Positions 55,331 through 64,000 are shown, numbered from the stretch's first letter. The stretch is 64,000 nucleotides of DNA from Sphingomonadaceae bacterium (GCA_025359425.1 JANYGC010000100.1:81365-145364); one strand, 5' to 3'. The notes: generated by a model not told the origin, from the sequence alone. Translations and numbers: made by a program.

Positions 55331-55410
55331 GCGATAGGTCCAATCAACGAGTGAAGACCACGCACCTAGCACCATGATATATTATCACCAAGTTATCTTT
55401 CGGTCACATT

Positions 55411-56526
55411 TCACGCTTCGCCGTGACCAGCGGCCAGATAGTCGCGGCTTTGCATTTCGATCAGGCGACTGGCGGTGCGTTCGAATTCAAACGCACCGTC
55501 ACCTGCGGTGTAAAGTTGATCGGGCTCGGCCGCAGCGGTGACGAACAGCTTGACCTTGTTCTCGTAAAGCGCGTCGATCAGCGTGACGAACCGCGCGGCT
55601 TCGTTGCGGTTATCCGGGCCCATGCGCGGCACGCCGACCAGGATCACGGTGTGATAGGCGTGAGCCACCGCCAAATAGTCAGGCGCCCCGCGCGCCTCAC
55701 CGCATAGCCGCTTGAAGCTGAACACCGCCACGCCTTTGAGGCTTTTGGGGACGTGCAACACGCGTCCGCCGCCCAGTTGGAGGTTGGCCGAAGGCACGTG
55801 TTTGCTGTCTTCGGGCGGATAATCGGTCAGCCGGAAGAACGCCTCGCGCACTTGCGCAGTTGCATCCTCGCCCAGCGGAGTGTGCCAACTGTCGATCCCG
55901 GCGAGCCGTTCGAGCCGGTAGTCGACCGGGCCATTAAGCGCCATGACGTCAAGTTCGCGTTCGATCAGCGCGATGAATGGCAGGAAATGCTCGCGATTGA
56001 GCCCGTCCTTGTAAAGATCGGCGGGCGCGCGATTGGAGGTGGTCACCACACACACTCCGTGGTCCTCGATCAGCTGGGTAAACAACCGGCTCATGATCTG
56101 GGCATCGGCCGAATTGTTGACCACCATCTCATCGAAGGCAAGCACGCGCAGGCCTTCCGCAATTGCGGCTGCAACCGGCGGGATCGGATCGCCGCTCTCG
56201 GTCTTGCGCGCCTCGCGCAGCCGCGCGTGAACTTCGAGCATAAAGGCATGGAAGTGCGCCCGGCGTTTTTCGGGGATTGCCAGGCAATCGTGGAACAGGT
56301 CCATCAGCATGGACTTACCGCGCCCGACGCCGCCCCACAGGTATAGCCCGCGCGGCCGCTCGGGCTTGCGCCGGGCGATGCGCCACAACAAGCTGCCGCG
56401 TGAAGGGATTGCTTCGAGTTCCGTCTGAAGCTGTTCAAGTCGCTCTGCTGCGGCAGCCTGCTGCGGATCGGGTTGCAATTCGCCGGCAGCAACCAGCAAC
56501 CGATACGCCGCCAAAACCCCGCTCAT
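55411..56526 (-). CDS. zapE: cell division ATPase ZapE (AFG1 family)
   Basis: A 371-residue AAA-type ATPase. Walker A is WGGVGRGKSMLMDLF, Walker B is LAFDEMVV, and the sensor region VVTTSNRAPADLYKDGLNR is intact. In E. coli ZapE binds the Z-ring under stress; mitochondrial AFG1 helps respiratory complex turnover. The ATG at 56526 lies inside the thioesterase stop (ATGA), so the two are translated together. Confidence 0.94.
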   Translation of the reverse strand: MSGVLAAYRLLVAAGELQPDPQQAAAAERLEQLQTELEAIPSRGSLLWRIARRKPERPRGLYLWGGVGRGKSMLMDLFHDCLAIPEKRRAHFHAFMLEVHARLREARKTESGDPIPPVAAAIAEGLRVLAFDEMVVNNSADAQIMSRLFTQLIEDHGVCVVTTSNRAPADLYKDGLNREHFLPFIALIERELDVMALNGPVDYRLERLAGIDSWHTPLGEDATAQVREAFFRLTDYPPEDSKHVPSANLQLGGGRVLHVPKSLKGVAVFSFKRLCGEARGAPDYLAVAHAYHTVILVGVPRMGPDNRNEAARFVTLIDALYENKVKLFVTAAAEPDQLYTAGDGAFEFERTASRLIEMQSRDYLAAGHGEA

Positions 56527-56984
56527 CGCGGGCTGGTCGGCTTGCGGATCGTGCCCGAGTAGGCCGCGACAATGCCAATCCCATCCTGCTCGACGATCCC
56601 ACGCAGGAACACCAGGCGGCGGGTTTCCTTGAGCAGTTCGGTCACCGCATCGCACGGCAGGCCGGGCTTGGCCGCGCCGATGAATTGCACCGACAGATCC
56701 AGCGTCACTGCGGTCCCGGCCTCGATGATCCCGAGCATACGTGAACACGCGAACAGCGCGATGTCGACCAGCGCGAGCACAGTCCCGCCGTGGACATTGT
56801 CAGCCAGGTTGGTGTGGCGGTGTTCGGGAAACATTCGCAGTCGCGCTTTGCCGTCGTCTTCGCGGCGGACCAGCAGCCGGGGGAACATCCAGCTGTTGAA
56901 GCGGGTCGCATCGTTGAGCTGCCAGGTGTGCCAGCCGGGATTGTCCGGATCGGGCTCGCTCCTGAAACCGCGGTCGTCGCTCAA
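56523..56984 (-). CDS. PaaI-family hot-dog thioesterase
   Basis: A 153-residue thioesterase. The hot-dog helix motif is NVHGGTVLALVDIALF; a second conserved part is TLDLSVQFIGAAKPG. The substrate acyl-CoA is unknown. The start is a TTG at 56984, 9 nt after AGGAAGG, because relatives begin SDDRGFRSEPDP; an ATG at 57017 is the alternative. It overlaps zapE by 4 nt. Confidence 0.87.
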   Translation of the reverse strand: MSDDRGFRSEPDPDNPGWHTWQLNDATRFNSWMFPRLLVRREDDGKARLRMFPEHRHTNLADNVHGGTVLALVDIALFACSRMLGIIEAGTAVTLDLSVQFIGAAKPGLPCDAVTELLKETRRLVFLRGIVEQDGIGIVAAYSGTIRKPTSPR

Positions 56985-57114
56985 GATTTCGGACCTTCCT
57001 GCAATGCGCGCACCCATGCGTCCGCCGAGCCTTGCCACAGCAGGCGCGGGCTGTGCAACCGTGCGGGGAAGACAACCGATTGAACTTCGTACCCGGCCAT
57101 GCTCTAACCGAACG

Positions 57115-58896
57115 GTGACAGCTCCCGACATCTTCCTGTCCTACAACCGGGAGGACGCCGCAACCGCGCGAGTCTATGCCGATGCCTTTGCCGAAGCCGG
57201 CCTGGAAGTCTGGTGGGACGCGGCGCTGCGCTCGGGCGAATCCTACGACGAGGTGACTGAGGCCGCGCTGCGCGAGGCGCGTGCGGTGGTGGTGCTGTGG
57301 TCGCCGCGCTCGGTGGTTTCGCGCTGGGTCCGTGCCGAGGCGACCATCGCCGACCGCAACAAGACCTTCATGCCGGTAATGATCGAGGCCTGCGAACGGC
57401 CGATCATGTTCGAACTCACGCAGACTGCCGAACTGACGCACTGGAAGGGCGATCCGCAGGACAATGCGTGGCAGGCGCTGCTTTCGCATACTCGGCAGAT
57501 GGTCGAAGCCAGAGCACCAACGCGGCCCACGCAGTCCGATCTGGCGGTGACCACCGTCGCGCCGCCCGTTGCCCAGCGCGACAAGCCAGCAATCATCATT
57601 CTTCCCTTTGCCAATATGAGCGGCGATGCGGAGCAGGAGTTTTTCACCGACGGGGTGAGCGAAGACATCATCACCGATCTGGCCAAGGTCTCTGCGCTGT
57701 CGGTGGTCTCGCGCAATACTGCCTTCGCGTTCAAGGGCAAAACCATCGTCGCGGCCCGGATCGCGCAGGACCTCAAGGTCGATTTTCTGCTTGAAGGCAG
57801 CGTGCGCAAAGCGGGCAACCGGGTGCGGATCACCGCGCAATTGCTTGACGCCCACACCGACGAACAGATCTGGGCCGAGCGCTTCGACCGTGACCTCGAC
57901 GACATTTTCGCGATCCAGGACGAGATCGCCAAGGCCATCGTCGCCGCGCTCAAATTGAAACTGGCACCCGACGAAAAGCGCGCGATGGACCGGCGAACGA
58001 CGACCAACGCCGAGGCCTACGAGCTTTACCAGATGGCGCGACAATTCACGCGCAAGGGGAGCGAGCGGATCAGACCCGCGATCGTCCGCATCTGCCAGAA
58101 GGTGGTCGAACTTGACCCGGGTTTCGCCAGCGCCTGGGCCTTGATGTCGCTGGCAGAATCCGAAATGAGCCAAAGAGGAGTCGAAGGACATTCGCACGAA
58201 TCGGCGAAACGCCATGCCGAGCGTGCGGTTGCCGCGGATTTCAACTGCGCCGTTGCCCATGCCGCGCTGGCCGAAGCCATCATCCGCAGTTCGGTCAGCT
58301 GGGCGGCATTCGACTCAGGTCTGGCTGCGGCGCTGCGGCTCGATCCCGATTGCTTCGAAGCGCATTTGGTTGGCGGAGACGGCTGGATCATGCGGCGCGA
58401 TTTTCCCAGTGCCATTCGCTGCTACGAGCGCGCACTGGAGCTTGACCCGGATTCGGTTCGGGCTGCCGGCATGGTAGTGCAGGCCTATCGCGCTATCGAC
58501 GACGGCGAGAATGTGACTGCGGCAGCGCGTCGCGCGATCAGTCTGTGCGAAAAAATGCTCGCCAGGGAACCCGATCATGGCACCGCACTTGGCCATCTGG
58601 TCGCATCGCTGGCGGAATTGGGCGACGCAGAACGTGCGCGTGAATGGTCGCGGCGGGCGATGTTGCTCGATCCCGATAATTCGCGGCTTCAGTACAACCT
58701 TGCCTGCGCGATGGCGCAACTCAACGACGTTACTGTTGCGGTCGAGCTGATTGACGGCCTTGTCGACAGGATGAACAGCACCTGGGTGCTATGGATCGAG
58801 GAGGACAACGATCTTGATCCGATCCGCGACGACCCCCGGTTTGTTGCTACGATGAAGCGCGCGCGCGAACGGTTCGAACGCGAGTCGGCAGGCTGA
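57115..58896 (+). CDS. TIR-domain protein with TolB-like and TPR regions
   Basis: A 593-residue protein. Residues 1-130 form a TIR domain (DIFLSYNREDAATARVYADA, WWDAALRSGESYDEV, VVLWSPRSVVSRWVRAE). Residues 160-290 hold the TolB-like segment IILPFANMSGDAEQEFF and FTDGVSEDIITDLAKVSALS, as in proteins next to adenylate cyclase domains. TPR repeats fill 300-560. The GTG at 57115 is the start. Proteins of this layout are common in alphaproteobacteria and usually called adenylate cyclase-like, although no cyclase domain is here. Whether the TIR has NADase activity is unknown. Confidence 0.88.
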   Translation: MTAPDIFLSYNREDAATARVYADAFAEAGLEVWWDAALRSGESYDEVTEAALREARAVVVLWSPRSVVSRWVRAEATIADRNKTFMPVMIEACERPIMFELTQTAELTHWKGDPQDNAWQALLSHTRQMVEARAPTRPTQSDLAVTTVAPPVAQRDKPAIIILPFANMSGDAEQEFFTDGVSEDIITDLAKVSALSVVSRNTAFAFKGKTIVAARIAQDLKVDFLLEGSVRKAGNRVRITAQLLDAHTDEQIWAERFDRDLDDIFAIQDEIAKAIVAALKLKLAPDEKRAMDRRTTTNAEAYELYQMARQFTRKGSERIRPAIVRICQKVVELDPGFASAWALMSLAESEMSQRGVEGHSHESAKRHAERAVAADFNCAVAHAALAEAIIRSSVSWAAFDSGLAAALRLDPDCFEAHLVGGDGWIMRRDFPSAIRCYERALELDPDSVRAAGMVVQAYRAIDDGENVTAAARRAISLCEKMLAREPDHGTALGHLVASLAELGDAERAREWSRRAMLLDPDNSRLQYNLACAMAQLNDVTVAVELIDGLVDRMNSTWVLWIEEDNDLDPIRDDPRFVATMKRARERFERESAG

Positions 58897-58902
58897 CCCG
58901 GC

Positions 58903-59685
58903 TCAAACGTGCCGCTCGGCCTGCATCTTCTTGATCTCGGCGATGGCGCGCGCCGGGTTGAGGCCCTTGGGGCAGACGTTGGCGCAGTTCATGATCGTGT
59001 GGCAGCGATAGAGCCGGAACGGGTCTTCCAGCTCGTCGAGCCGTTCGCCGGTCATCTCGTCGCGGCTGTCGGCCAGCCAGCGGTAAGCCTGCAGCAGGAT
59101 CGCCGGACCGAGGAACTTGTCCGAATTCCACCAATAGCTCGGGCATGCGGTGGAGCAGCAAGCGCACAGGATGCATTCATACAAGCCGTCAAGCTGCTCG
59201 CGCTGCGCGGGGCTTTGCAGGCGTTCCTTGCCCGACGGGGTGGGGGTGACGGTTTGCAGCCAGGGCCGGATCGAGGCGTATTGCGCGTAGAAGTGGGTGA
59301 AATCGGGGACGAGGTCCTTGATCACTTCCATGTGCGGCAACGGGGTAATGCGAATATCGCCCGGCAGATCCTCGATCGCAGTGGTGCAGGCCAGACCATT
59401 ACGGCCATTGAGGTTCATCGCGCAGGACCCACAGATCCCCTCGCGGCACGAGCGGCGGAAGGTGAGCGTCGGATCGAGGTCCGATTTCATCTTGATCAGC
59501 GCGTCGAGCACCATCGGCCCGCAATTGTCGAGATCGATTTCGAAGGTGTCGTAATGCGGATTTTCGCCGCTGTCGGGATCGTAACGATAAACCGTGAATT
59601 TCTTGACTCGCGCCGCTCCCGAAACCTTGTGCGCCGTGCCGTTACGGCCGATCTTGCTGTTCGCGGGGAGGGTGAAGGTCGCCAT
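58903..59685 (-). CDS. sdhB: succinate dehydrogenase iron-sulfur subunit
   Basis: Links SdhA to the membrane part of complex II. It has 260 residues. The [2Fe-2S] site is [21 protein letters not shown] with 4 Cys; the [4Fe-4S] site is [16 protein letters not shown]; the [3Fe-4S] site is [17 protein letters not shown] at 59685 starts MATFTLPAN. The genes for SdhA, SdhC and SdhD are not adjacent: upstream lies an unrelated membrane protein. Confidence 0.95.
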   Translation of the reverse strand: MATFTLPANSKIGRNGTAHKVSGAARVKKFTVYRYDPDSGENPHYDTFEIDLDNCGPMVLDALIKMKSDLDPTLTFRRSCREGICGSCAMNLNGRNGLACTTAIEDLPGDIRITPLPHMEVIKDLVPDFTHFYAQYASIRPWLQTVTPTPSGKERLQSPAQREQLDGLYECILCACCSTACPSYWWNSDKFLGPAILLQAYRWLADSRDEMTGERLDELEDPFRLYRCHTIMNCANVCPKGLNPARAIAEIKKMQAERHV

Positions 59686-59773
59686 GTCGATCCCTATTGC
59701 TGGCGGCACCTGGCCGCTGTCGCGGCTCTATCTAGCGTTGTTGCGGCACGGAACAAGTCGCGAGCGTGGATTT

Positions 59774-60286
59774 TCAGGACAATTGGCCCATTTGCACTGC
59801 TAATTTGTGCTTCATCGCCTTGCGCCGCCGCCGGGTCCGGTGTGCTATCAGGCCGGAGCAAAAGGCGGCGAGCTGGATTGCACCAGCCAGACCGCCCAGC
59901 CACAGCGCCGTAGCCGGCTGCGCGGTTAGCCCGGCGGCATCAATGGCATCGACGAAGACGATCAGCAGCTGGGCCGCGGCAATCACAATTGGATAGAGCC
60001 AAGGGCTGCGCAAAGTGAGCACGATTTGCGCCGCGAGCAGCAATGCGTCGAGGCCCAGCAGATCGCCTCCAGCCAGCGGCAATGGTTTGGTGTCCGCGCT
60101 GCCGGTTGCCAGCTCGGTCGCCAGCCCGGTTGCCATCATCGTGCCGAGCAGCGCGGAGCTCGCCAGTACGTGCGCAAATGCCCGGCCGGTCGAGTCGCCG
60201 CGCAGCACGGCGAACAAGTATAGCGGCGCGAGCACAATCAGGCCCCACACACCGCACAGATCAGCCAGAATGTACCATAGGGCCAT
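59774..60286 (-). CDS. membrane protein next to a LuxR-type regulator
   Basis: A 170-residue protein with four or five hydrophobic segments and a basic C-terminus (HRTRRRRKAMKHK). I recognise no family. Its start lies three nt after the stop of the LuxR-TM gene at 60290, so the two form an operon. It may be a membrane partner or signal sensor of that regulator; this is inference. Confidence 0.75.
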   Translation of the reverse strand: MALWYILADLCGVWGLIVLAPLYLFAVLRGDSTGRAFAHVLASSALLGTMMATGLATELATGSADTKPLPLAGGDLLGLDALLLAAQIVLTLRSPWLYPIVIAAAQLLIVFVDAIDAAGLTAQPATALWLGGLAGAIQLAAFCSGLIAHRTRRRRKAMKHKLAVQMGQLS

Positions 60287-60289
60287 GGG

Positions 60290-60814
60290 TCAGCCCGCCA
60301 GCAATCGATCGAGCGCCGCGGCAACGCTGAGCACCAGCAAGGCGGTGGCGGCCATTCCGGCGGCAAGCGCGATAATGGCACTTAGCCGGAACCAGGGTCC
60401 GTTGGCCCGGGATAATGCGTGATCGAACTTTTGGGAAATTGTGGAGGGTTGCAACACGCCGCCTTCCTGCTGCGCACGAGACGCAACGAGGTCGCCGGCC
60501 CCCTCCACCCGAATGACATGACCGGCTCCGTGCGCCGACTGAAGCTGGATTGGATTACCTGTAAGAGAATTACTGGTCGGGATCGTCATCTGAAATGTGC
60601 TTTGGCGGCGGTAAAGCCGGGCGATCTGAGCGCGGGGTAAACCGCCCAGACGTTGCCTGATCGTTTCGATGCGCTGGTTAACCGCACTCTCTGAAATTCC
60701 CAGTCTTCTGGCGATTTCCTTGCTCGTCAGCCCCTCGGAAACGTAAATGATAACCTCGCGCTGCTTTTCGGTGAGCGCGTCGAGAACAGCCATTTGCGTG
60801 AGGGTGCTGGACAT
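60290..60814 (-). CDS. LuxR-type DNA-binding protein with C-terminal membrane helix
   Basis: A 174-residue regulator. Residues 8-65 form a GerE/LuxR HTH (LTEKQREVIIYVSEGLTSKEIARRLGISE, quoted as LTEKQREVIIYVSEGLTSKE, then SAVNQRIETIRQRL). A linker follows, and a single membrane helix (about 146-168) lies near the C-terminus. There is no receiver or sensor domain. This gives a membrane-anchored regulator like ToxR or CadC but of LuxR origin. The start ATG at 60814 is not certain; a later ATG at 60793 is possible. Confidence 0.85.
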   Translation of the reverse strand: MSSTLTQMAVLDALTEKQREVIIYVSEGLTSKEIARRLGISESAVNQRIETIRQRLGGLPRAQIARLYRRQSTFQMTIPTSNSLTGNPIQLQSAHGAGHVIRVEGAGDLVASRAQQEGGVLQPSTISQKFDHALSRANGPWFRLSAIIALAAGMAATALLVLSVAAALDRLLAG

Positions 60815-61079
60815 GGAAAGGCACCGATAGGCCAACCTGATACTGGTAACAAATACATTTGCTCAGAGGCGGCTACGCGCTGGCTCTGATCGCCTGTATC
60901 GAGCCCAACATTGGCGCCTTAGATGGCGCAGCGCCGGTGAGCGGGTGCGGCCCGATGCGGACTTTTCCGATCGTGAAATTGGGTCTATGCCGGTTTGCAG
61001 CAATCGGTGCCACGCGCGGCCTTTCGTTCCATCTGCGAACGACACGGATCGCGCCCATTTCCGGAAAGGGACACTTGCG

Positions 61080-62009
61080 ATGATCTTGCCAATGAAACCC
61101 GCCATCGGCGGCATAGCGCTGATCCTGGCGTTGGCTAGTGCCCAGCCCGCATTGTCGAGCGGCGGCGGCGGGGGCGGCGGAGCCGAGATGCCGAGCACCA
61201 GCGCGCCTGCCTACGATCCGGTGGTCGAATACCGCAAAGGCATCGCAGCCTTCGAGGCCAAGGATTACAAGAAGGCCGCAGCCGCGTTCAAGCACGTGGT
61301 TGCAGTGGTCCCGACTCACGCCCCGGCCCAATACCTGCTCGGCGCAAGCCTGATGGGGCAGGGCGATTACAAACGTGCAATCAAGCCGCTCGAGGCCGCG
61401 CTAAAGGCCGATCCAAGCCTGATCGACGCGCAGCGCGATCTTGTGATCAGTTATGCTCAGCAGGGTGATACCGCCAAAGCCACGGCGCAGCGCGGCGCGA
61501 TGGTAGCCCGCAAGACCGCGTGCGCCGCGGCATGTCCCGAAGCTGCGCAAATCGATGCAGCGTTGGGCATGATCGACGCGGCCATAGCGGGAGCCAAGCC
61601 GCAGGCGTTCGGGCCGTCGCGGGCGCTCCGGTCGCTCGCGTCAATCGACCGAACCTATGTCGATGCCGTCGCCCTGATCAACGAGGGCCGGTATCAGCCG
61701 GCCATTGCCATGCTCCAGGATGCCTTGTGGAATGCCGGGCCGCATCCCGATCTGCTCACTTACCTCGGCTATGCCAACCGCAAGCTGGGCCACTACGATA
61801 CCGCAGCCGTGTGGTACCGCACTGCACTTGCAGTCGCGCCGAACCACCGCGGCGCGATCGAATACTACGGCGAATTGAAGTTGGAGCGCGGCGATCGGCA
61901 AGGCGCGCTGGCGCATCTCGCCCGGCTCGAGCGGATCTGCGGATTTGGCTGCGTGCAGGCCGATGAACTGCGCGCGCAAATCGCCGAGGCTGGCCAATCC
62001 GCCTCCTGA
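61080..62009 (+). CDS. exported TPR protein
   Basis: A 309-residue protein with a signal peptide (about 1-26), a run of eight glycines, and tetratricopeptide repeats (about 48-150 and 215-290). Two CxxxC pairs (TACAAACPE, ICGFGC) suggest disulfides in the periplasm. GGAAAGGG lies before the ATG at 61080. It is directly followed by a c-type cytochrome gene, so the two may be partners. Confidence 0.85.
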   Translation: MILPMKPAIGGIALILALASAQPALSSGGGGGGGAEMPSTSAPAYDPVVEYRKGIAAFEAKDYKKAAAAFKHVVAVVPTHAPAQYLLGASLMGQGDYKRAIKPLEAALKADPSLIDAQRDLVISYAQQGDTAKATAQRGAMVARKTACAAACPEAAQIDAALGMIDAAIAGAKPQAFGPSRALRSLASIDRTYVDAVALINEGRYQPAIAMLQDALWNAGPHPDLLTYLGYANRKLGHYDTAAVWYRTALAVAPNHRGAIEYYGELKLERGDRQGALAHLARLERICGFGCVQADELRAQIAEAGQSAS

Positions 62010-62902
62010 TCGCGGCGTTCGGGCTGGCGGCGTCGCTCGCCGCAGCGGCTCCGCCACGCGACGGCAAGGCGCTCGTCGCACTGACCTGGACGGCGCCAGG
62101 GCAGGAGCGCGCGACCTTACTTGAACAGCCGGCAGCTTGTCTCGATCCCGCAGCGCCGCGCGAAGCGGTGCAGATCGGGCAAGCCCTGTTCAACGCGCCC
62201 GATCTGCTCGGCGGGCAAGCCGCGCGAGCGGCAGTCAGTTGCGCCAGCTGTCACAGCAACGGTCGGCGCAATCCGGCCTTCTTTCTCGCTGGCATATCGG
62301 CGGTTCCCGGCAGCGCCGACGTGAGTTCGAGCTTCTTCAGCCTGGCCCGGGGCAACGGGCGCTTCGATCCCAAGCCAATCCCCGATCTCGCCTTGCCCGG
62401 CAAAGTCAGCCGCGATCCGGCGTCACGCGCGCTGGAGGGTTTCACCCGCGGCCTGATCGTCGAGGAGTTTTCCGGCCGCGAACCGAGCGCGGCGCAGCTC
62501 GCCGATCTGGCGAGCTATATCCGCGCGATCCGGGCCTGCCCAGATCGACTCACCGAACCGCGCACTTTGGCGAGCGATCTTGCGCTGTTGCGCACCACCA
62601 TCGCTGGCGCAACAGTGTTGCTCGAGCGGGGCGATATCGGAGGCGCGCAGATTCTGGTACAGTCCGCGCGGTTCCGCCTGGGACTGATTGACGAGCGCCT
62701 GGTAGGGCCAAAGGACAAGCGTCTGCACTCCGCTCTGCTTGACGCCTCGCGCCAGCTCGCGGCGGCCCCGCTGCAGCGCGATCTGCTCGCATCGTGGCTG
62801 CTCCGGTTCGAACGCACCATCGCGCCGCGTCTGGCGCGCAGCGAACGTCAGAGCCTTTACGATCCCGCCACGCTTGATCGCTGGCTGGCTGCCCGGCGAT
62901 AG
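62006..62902 (+). CDS. c-type cytochrome-like protein, start codon uncertain
   Basis: The frame carries one heme c site, SCASCHSNGRRNP, then a region FLAGISAVPGSADVSSSFFS and a long helical C-terminus. It resembles diheme peroxidase-like cytochromes but with one CxxCH. The first canonical start is GTG at 62168, which would leave no signal peptide though heme attachment needs export. Upstream in frame lies IAAFGLAASLAAAAP, a good signal core, but no ATG/GTG/TTG precedes it; the frame is open back to 61967. A CTG at 62006 overlapping the TPR stop (CTGA) is proposed here, with ribosomal frameshift or a sequence error as alternatives. Confidence 0.7.
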   Translation: MIAAFGLAASLAAAAPPRDGKALVALTWTAPGQERATLLEQPAACLDPAAPREAVQIGQALFNAPDLLGGQAARAAVSCASCHSNGRRNPAFFLAGISAVPGSADVSSSFFSLARGNGRFDPKPIPDLALPGKVSRDPASRALEGFTRGLIVEEFSGREPSAAQLADLASYIRAIRACPDRLTEPRTLASDLALLRTTIAGATVLLERGDIGGAQILVQSARFRLGLIDERLVGPKDKRLHSALLDASRQLAAAPLQRDLLASWLLRFERTIAPRLARSERQSLYDPATLDRWLAARR

Positions 62903-62953
62903 CTTGATCGCTTGACGTTTGCGTGCCATCGTCAGGCAAGGGAGGACGCTGCG

Positions 62954-63583
62954 ATGGGGCTGGGCCAATGGTACGATGAGCACGTGGTGCCGCGGTTGAT
63001 CAAGTGCGCGTGCAGTTCGTCGGCAATCATGCAGGTCCGTGACAAGGTTGTCCCGCTGGCGAGCGGTGCGGTGTTCGAGCTTGGCTGTGGCGGCGGGATC
63101 AACCAGCAATTCTACGATCCCGCGCGGGTCACCAGCTATGCGGGCATGGACCCTTCGGCCAAGGGGCTCGACTACACCCGGGCTGCCGCGCAGGCGCTGG
63201 GCCGCAGCGCCGATATCCGCGCAGGTGTGGGCGAAGCTATCCCGTTCGGCGATGCCAGCTTCGACTGCGTGGTTTGCACCTTCACGCTGTGCTCGGTTGC
63301 CGATCCCGCGCAGACCTTGCGCGAGATGCACCGCGTTTTGAAGCCGGGCGGGCGCTTGCTTTACGCCGAGCACGGCCGTGCGCCCGATCCCGGGGTGGCG
63401 AAATGGCAGGACCGGATCGAGCCAGTGTGGAAACGCCTTGCCGGGGGGTGCCATCTGACCCGGCCGGTCGGATCCTCGATTGCTGCCGGTACCTTTGCCC
63501 TGCACCAACTTGGCGCGCGCTATGCTCCCAAGACGCCGCGCTGGGCGGGGTGGATCGAATGGGGTGAGGCGGTGAAGACCTAA
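62954..63583 (+). CDS. class I SAM-dependent methyltransferase
   Basis: A 209-residue methyltransferase. Motif I is VFELGCGGGINQQFY; motif IV is FDCVVCTFTLCSV; and a later EMHRVLKPGGRLLYAEHG is typical. It is like METTL7-type and UbiE-type enzymes; the substrate is open. GGGAGGACGCTGCG precedes the ATG at 62954. The stop overlaps that of the convergent hydrolase (CTAA). Confidence 0.92.
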   Translation: MGLGQWYDEHVVPRLIKCACSSSAIMQVRDKVVPLASGAVFELGCGGGINQQFYDPARVTSYAGMDPSAKGLDYTRAAAQALGRSADIRAGVGEAIPFGDASFDCVVCTFTLCSVADPAQTLREMHRVLKPGGRLLYAEHGRAPDPGVAKWQDRIEPVWKRLAGGCHLTRPVGSSIAAGTFALHQLGARYAPKTPRWAGWIEWGEAVKT

Positions 63584-64000
63584 AAGTTGCGGACTTCACC
63601 GACCTGCATGATCCACGCGTTGGCCTCGCCGTATTGCTGCTCGAGCGCGGCGCGGCGGAACCGCTCGGGGGCCTCGAACGGGTCTTCGGGGGTGAGCATG
63701 ATGCTGCCCCAATGCATGCCCACCGCAGCCTTGGCCCCGATATCGCGCGCGATCATCACCCCTTCTTCGGGGGTGGCGTGGCTCGCCTCCATGATGATCC
63801 GCGGTTCGTATGCCCCGATCCCGACCAGCGCCAGATCGAACGGCCCGGCGCGCGCGCCGATCTCGCGGAACACCTCGCCGTAGCCGGTATCGCCGCCGAA
63901 CCACACTTTGCGCGCCGAGGATGCGAGCCCCATGCTCGTCCACAGCGTCTTGTCGCGGTCGAACAGACCGCGCCCGGAAAAATGCACGGCGGGCAGGGCG
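63580..64000 (-). CDS. MBL-fold metal hydrolase, N-terminus beyond the window
   Basis: The C-terminal part (about 140 residues) of a metallo-beta-lactamase-fold hydrolase related to NAPE-PLD and UlaG. Visible are ALPAVHFSGRGLFDRDKTLW, VWFGGDTGYGEVF (metal Asp), PRIIMEASHATPEE (His) and MHWGSIMLTPEDP (His). The HxHxDH motif lies beyond the window edge. The frame is open to base 64000. Confidence 0.88.
   Translation of the reverse strand, partial: ALPAVHFSGRGLFDRDKTLWTSMGLASSARKVWFGGDTGYGEVFREIGARAGPFDLALVGIGAYEPRIIMEASHATPEEGVMIARDIGAKAAVGMHWGSIMLTPEDPFEAPERFRRAALEQQYGEANAWIMQVGEVRNF

Overview
The window is a GC-rich bacterial chromosome segment. Its gene content points to an alphaproteobacterium of the order Sphingomonadales: a complete exosortase A (XrtA) exopolysaccharide locus of the sphingomonad type, an OxyR with both redox cysteines, a membrane-anchored LuxR-type regulator and a long intergenic palindrome of the kind common in sphingomonads. 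Family and genus cannot be fixed from the sequence alone. Genes are packed tightly. Convergent neighbours usually abut or overlap by 4 nt, and co-directional neighbours are often coupled through ATGA- or GTGA-type overlaps.

Layout. 1-9.1 kb: mtaB (cut by the window edge) and dapF, a membrane GGDEF-EAL protein, a 2OG-Fe(II) oxygenase, an EVE-domain protein, a 7-TM protein of unknown function, a ThDP enzyme of the acetolactate synthase type and an LplT-like MFS carrier. 9.2-22.9 kb: pgsA, a ParDE-type toxin pair, oxyR, an outer-membrane barrel protein, rnd, aspS, a PIN/RHH toxin pair, acpP-fabF-mltG, an aldo/keto reductase, an SdsA-like alkylsulfatase and a 2H phosphoesterase. 23.0-26.4 kb: a tRNA-Met(CAT) followed by a gene-poor accessory stretch. 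It holds a single gene joining an N-terminal domain like that of McrA-type endonucleases to a SLATT two-TM effector domain. A sugar MFS transporter and gene fragments of an eroded catabolic cluster come next. 26.4-30.7 kb: housekeeping and metabolic genes ending in trxB.

30.9-49.5 kb is the XrtA locus. A minus-strand arm (GNAT/FemAB-like protein, acyl carrier protein, two hydrolases) faces a plus-strand arm: AMP-forming ligase, PLP decarboxylase, Wza-like export lipoprotein, Wzz-like chain-length protein, tyrosine autokinase, outer-membrane barrel, ATPase, polysaccharide deacetylase, FemAB, glycosyltransferase, exosortase A with an EpsI domain, and amidotransferase. Together these would assemble and export an exopolysaccharide and sort PEP-CTERM proteins. 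No PEP-CTERM substrate was seen in the window. A 14-codon ORF with a near-perfect ribosome binding site and its own terminator lies just after the locus, followed by a CHASE2-EAL phosphodiesterase preceded by a coupled 39-codon ORF.

52.4-64 kb: pirin, a TonB-dependent receptor, zapE with a thioesterase, a TIR-TPR protein, sdhB away from the other sdh genes, a LuxR-TM regulator with a membrane partner, a TPR protein followed by a c-type cytochrome that lacks a normal start codon, a methyltransferase, and an MBL-fold hydrolase cut by the window edge.

The best candidate for an undescribed system is the McrA-head-SLATT gene at 23532-24308. Next come the 14-codon gene at 49560-49604 and the TIR-TPR gene at 57115-58896.
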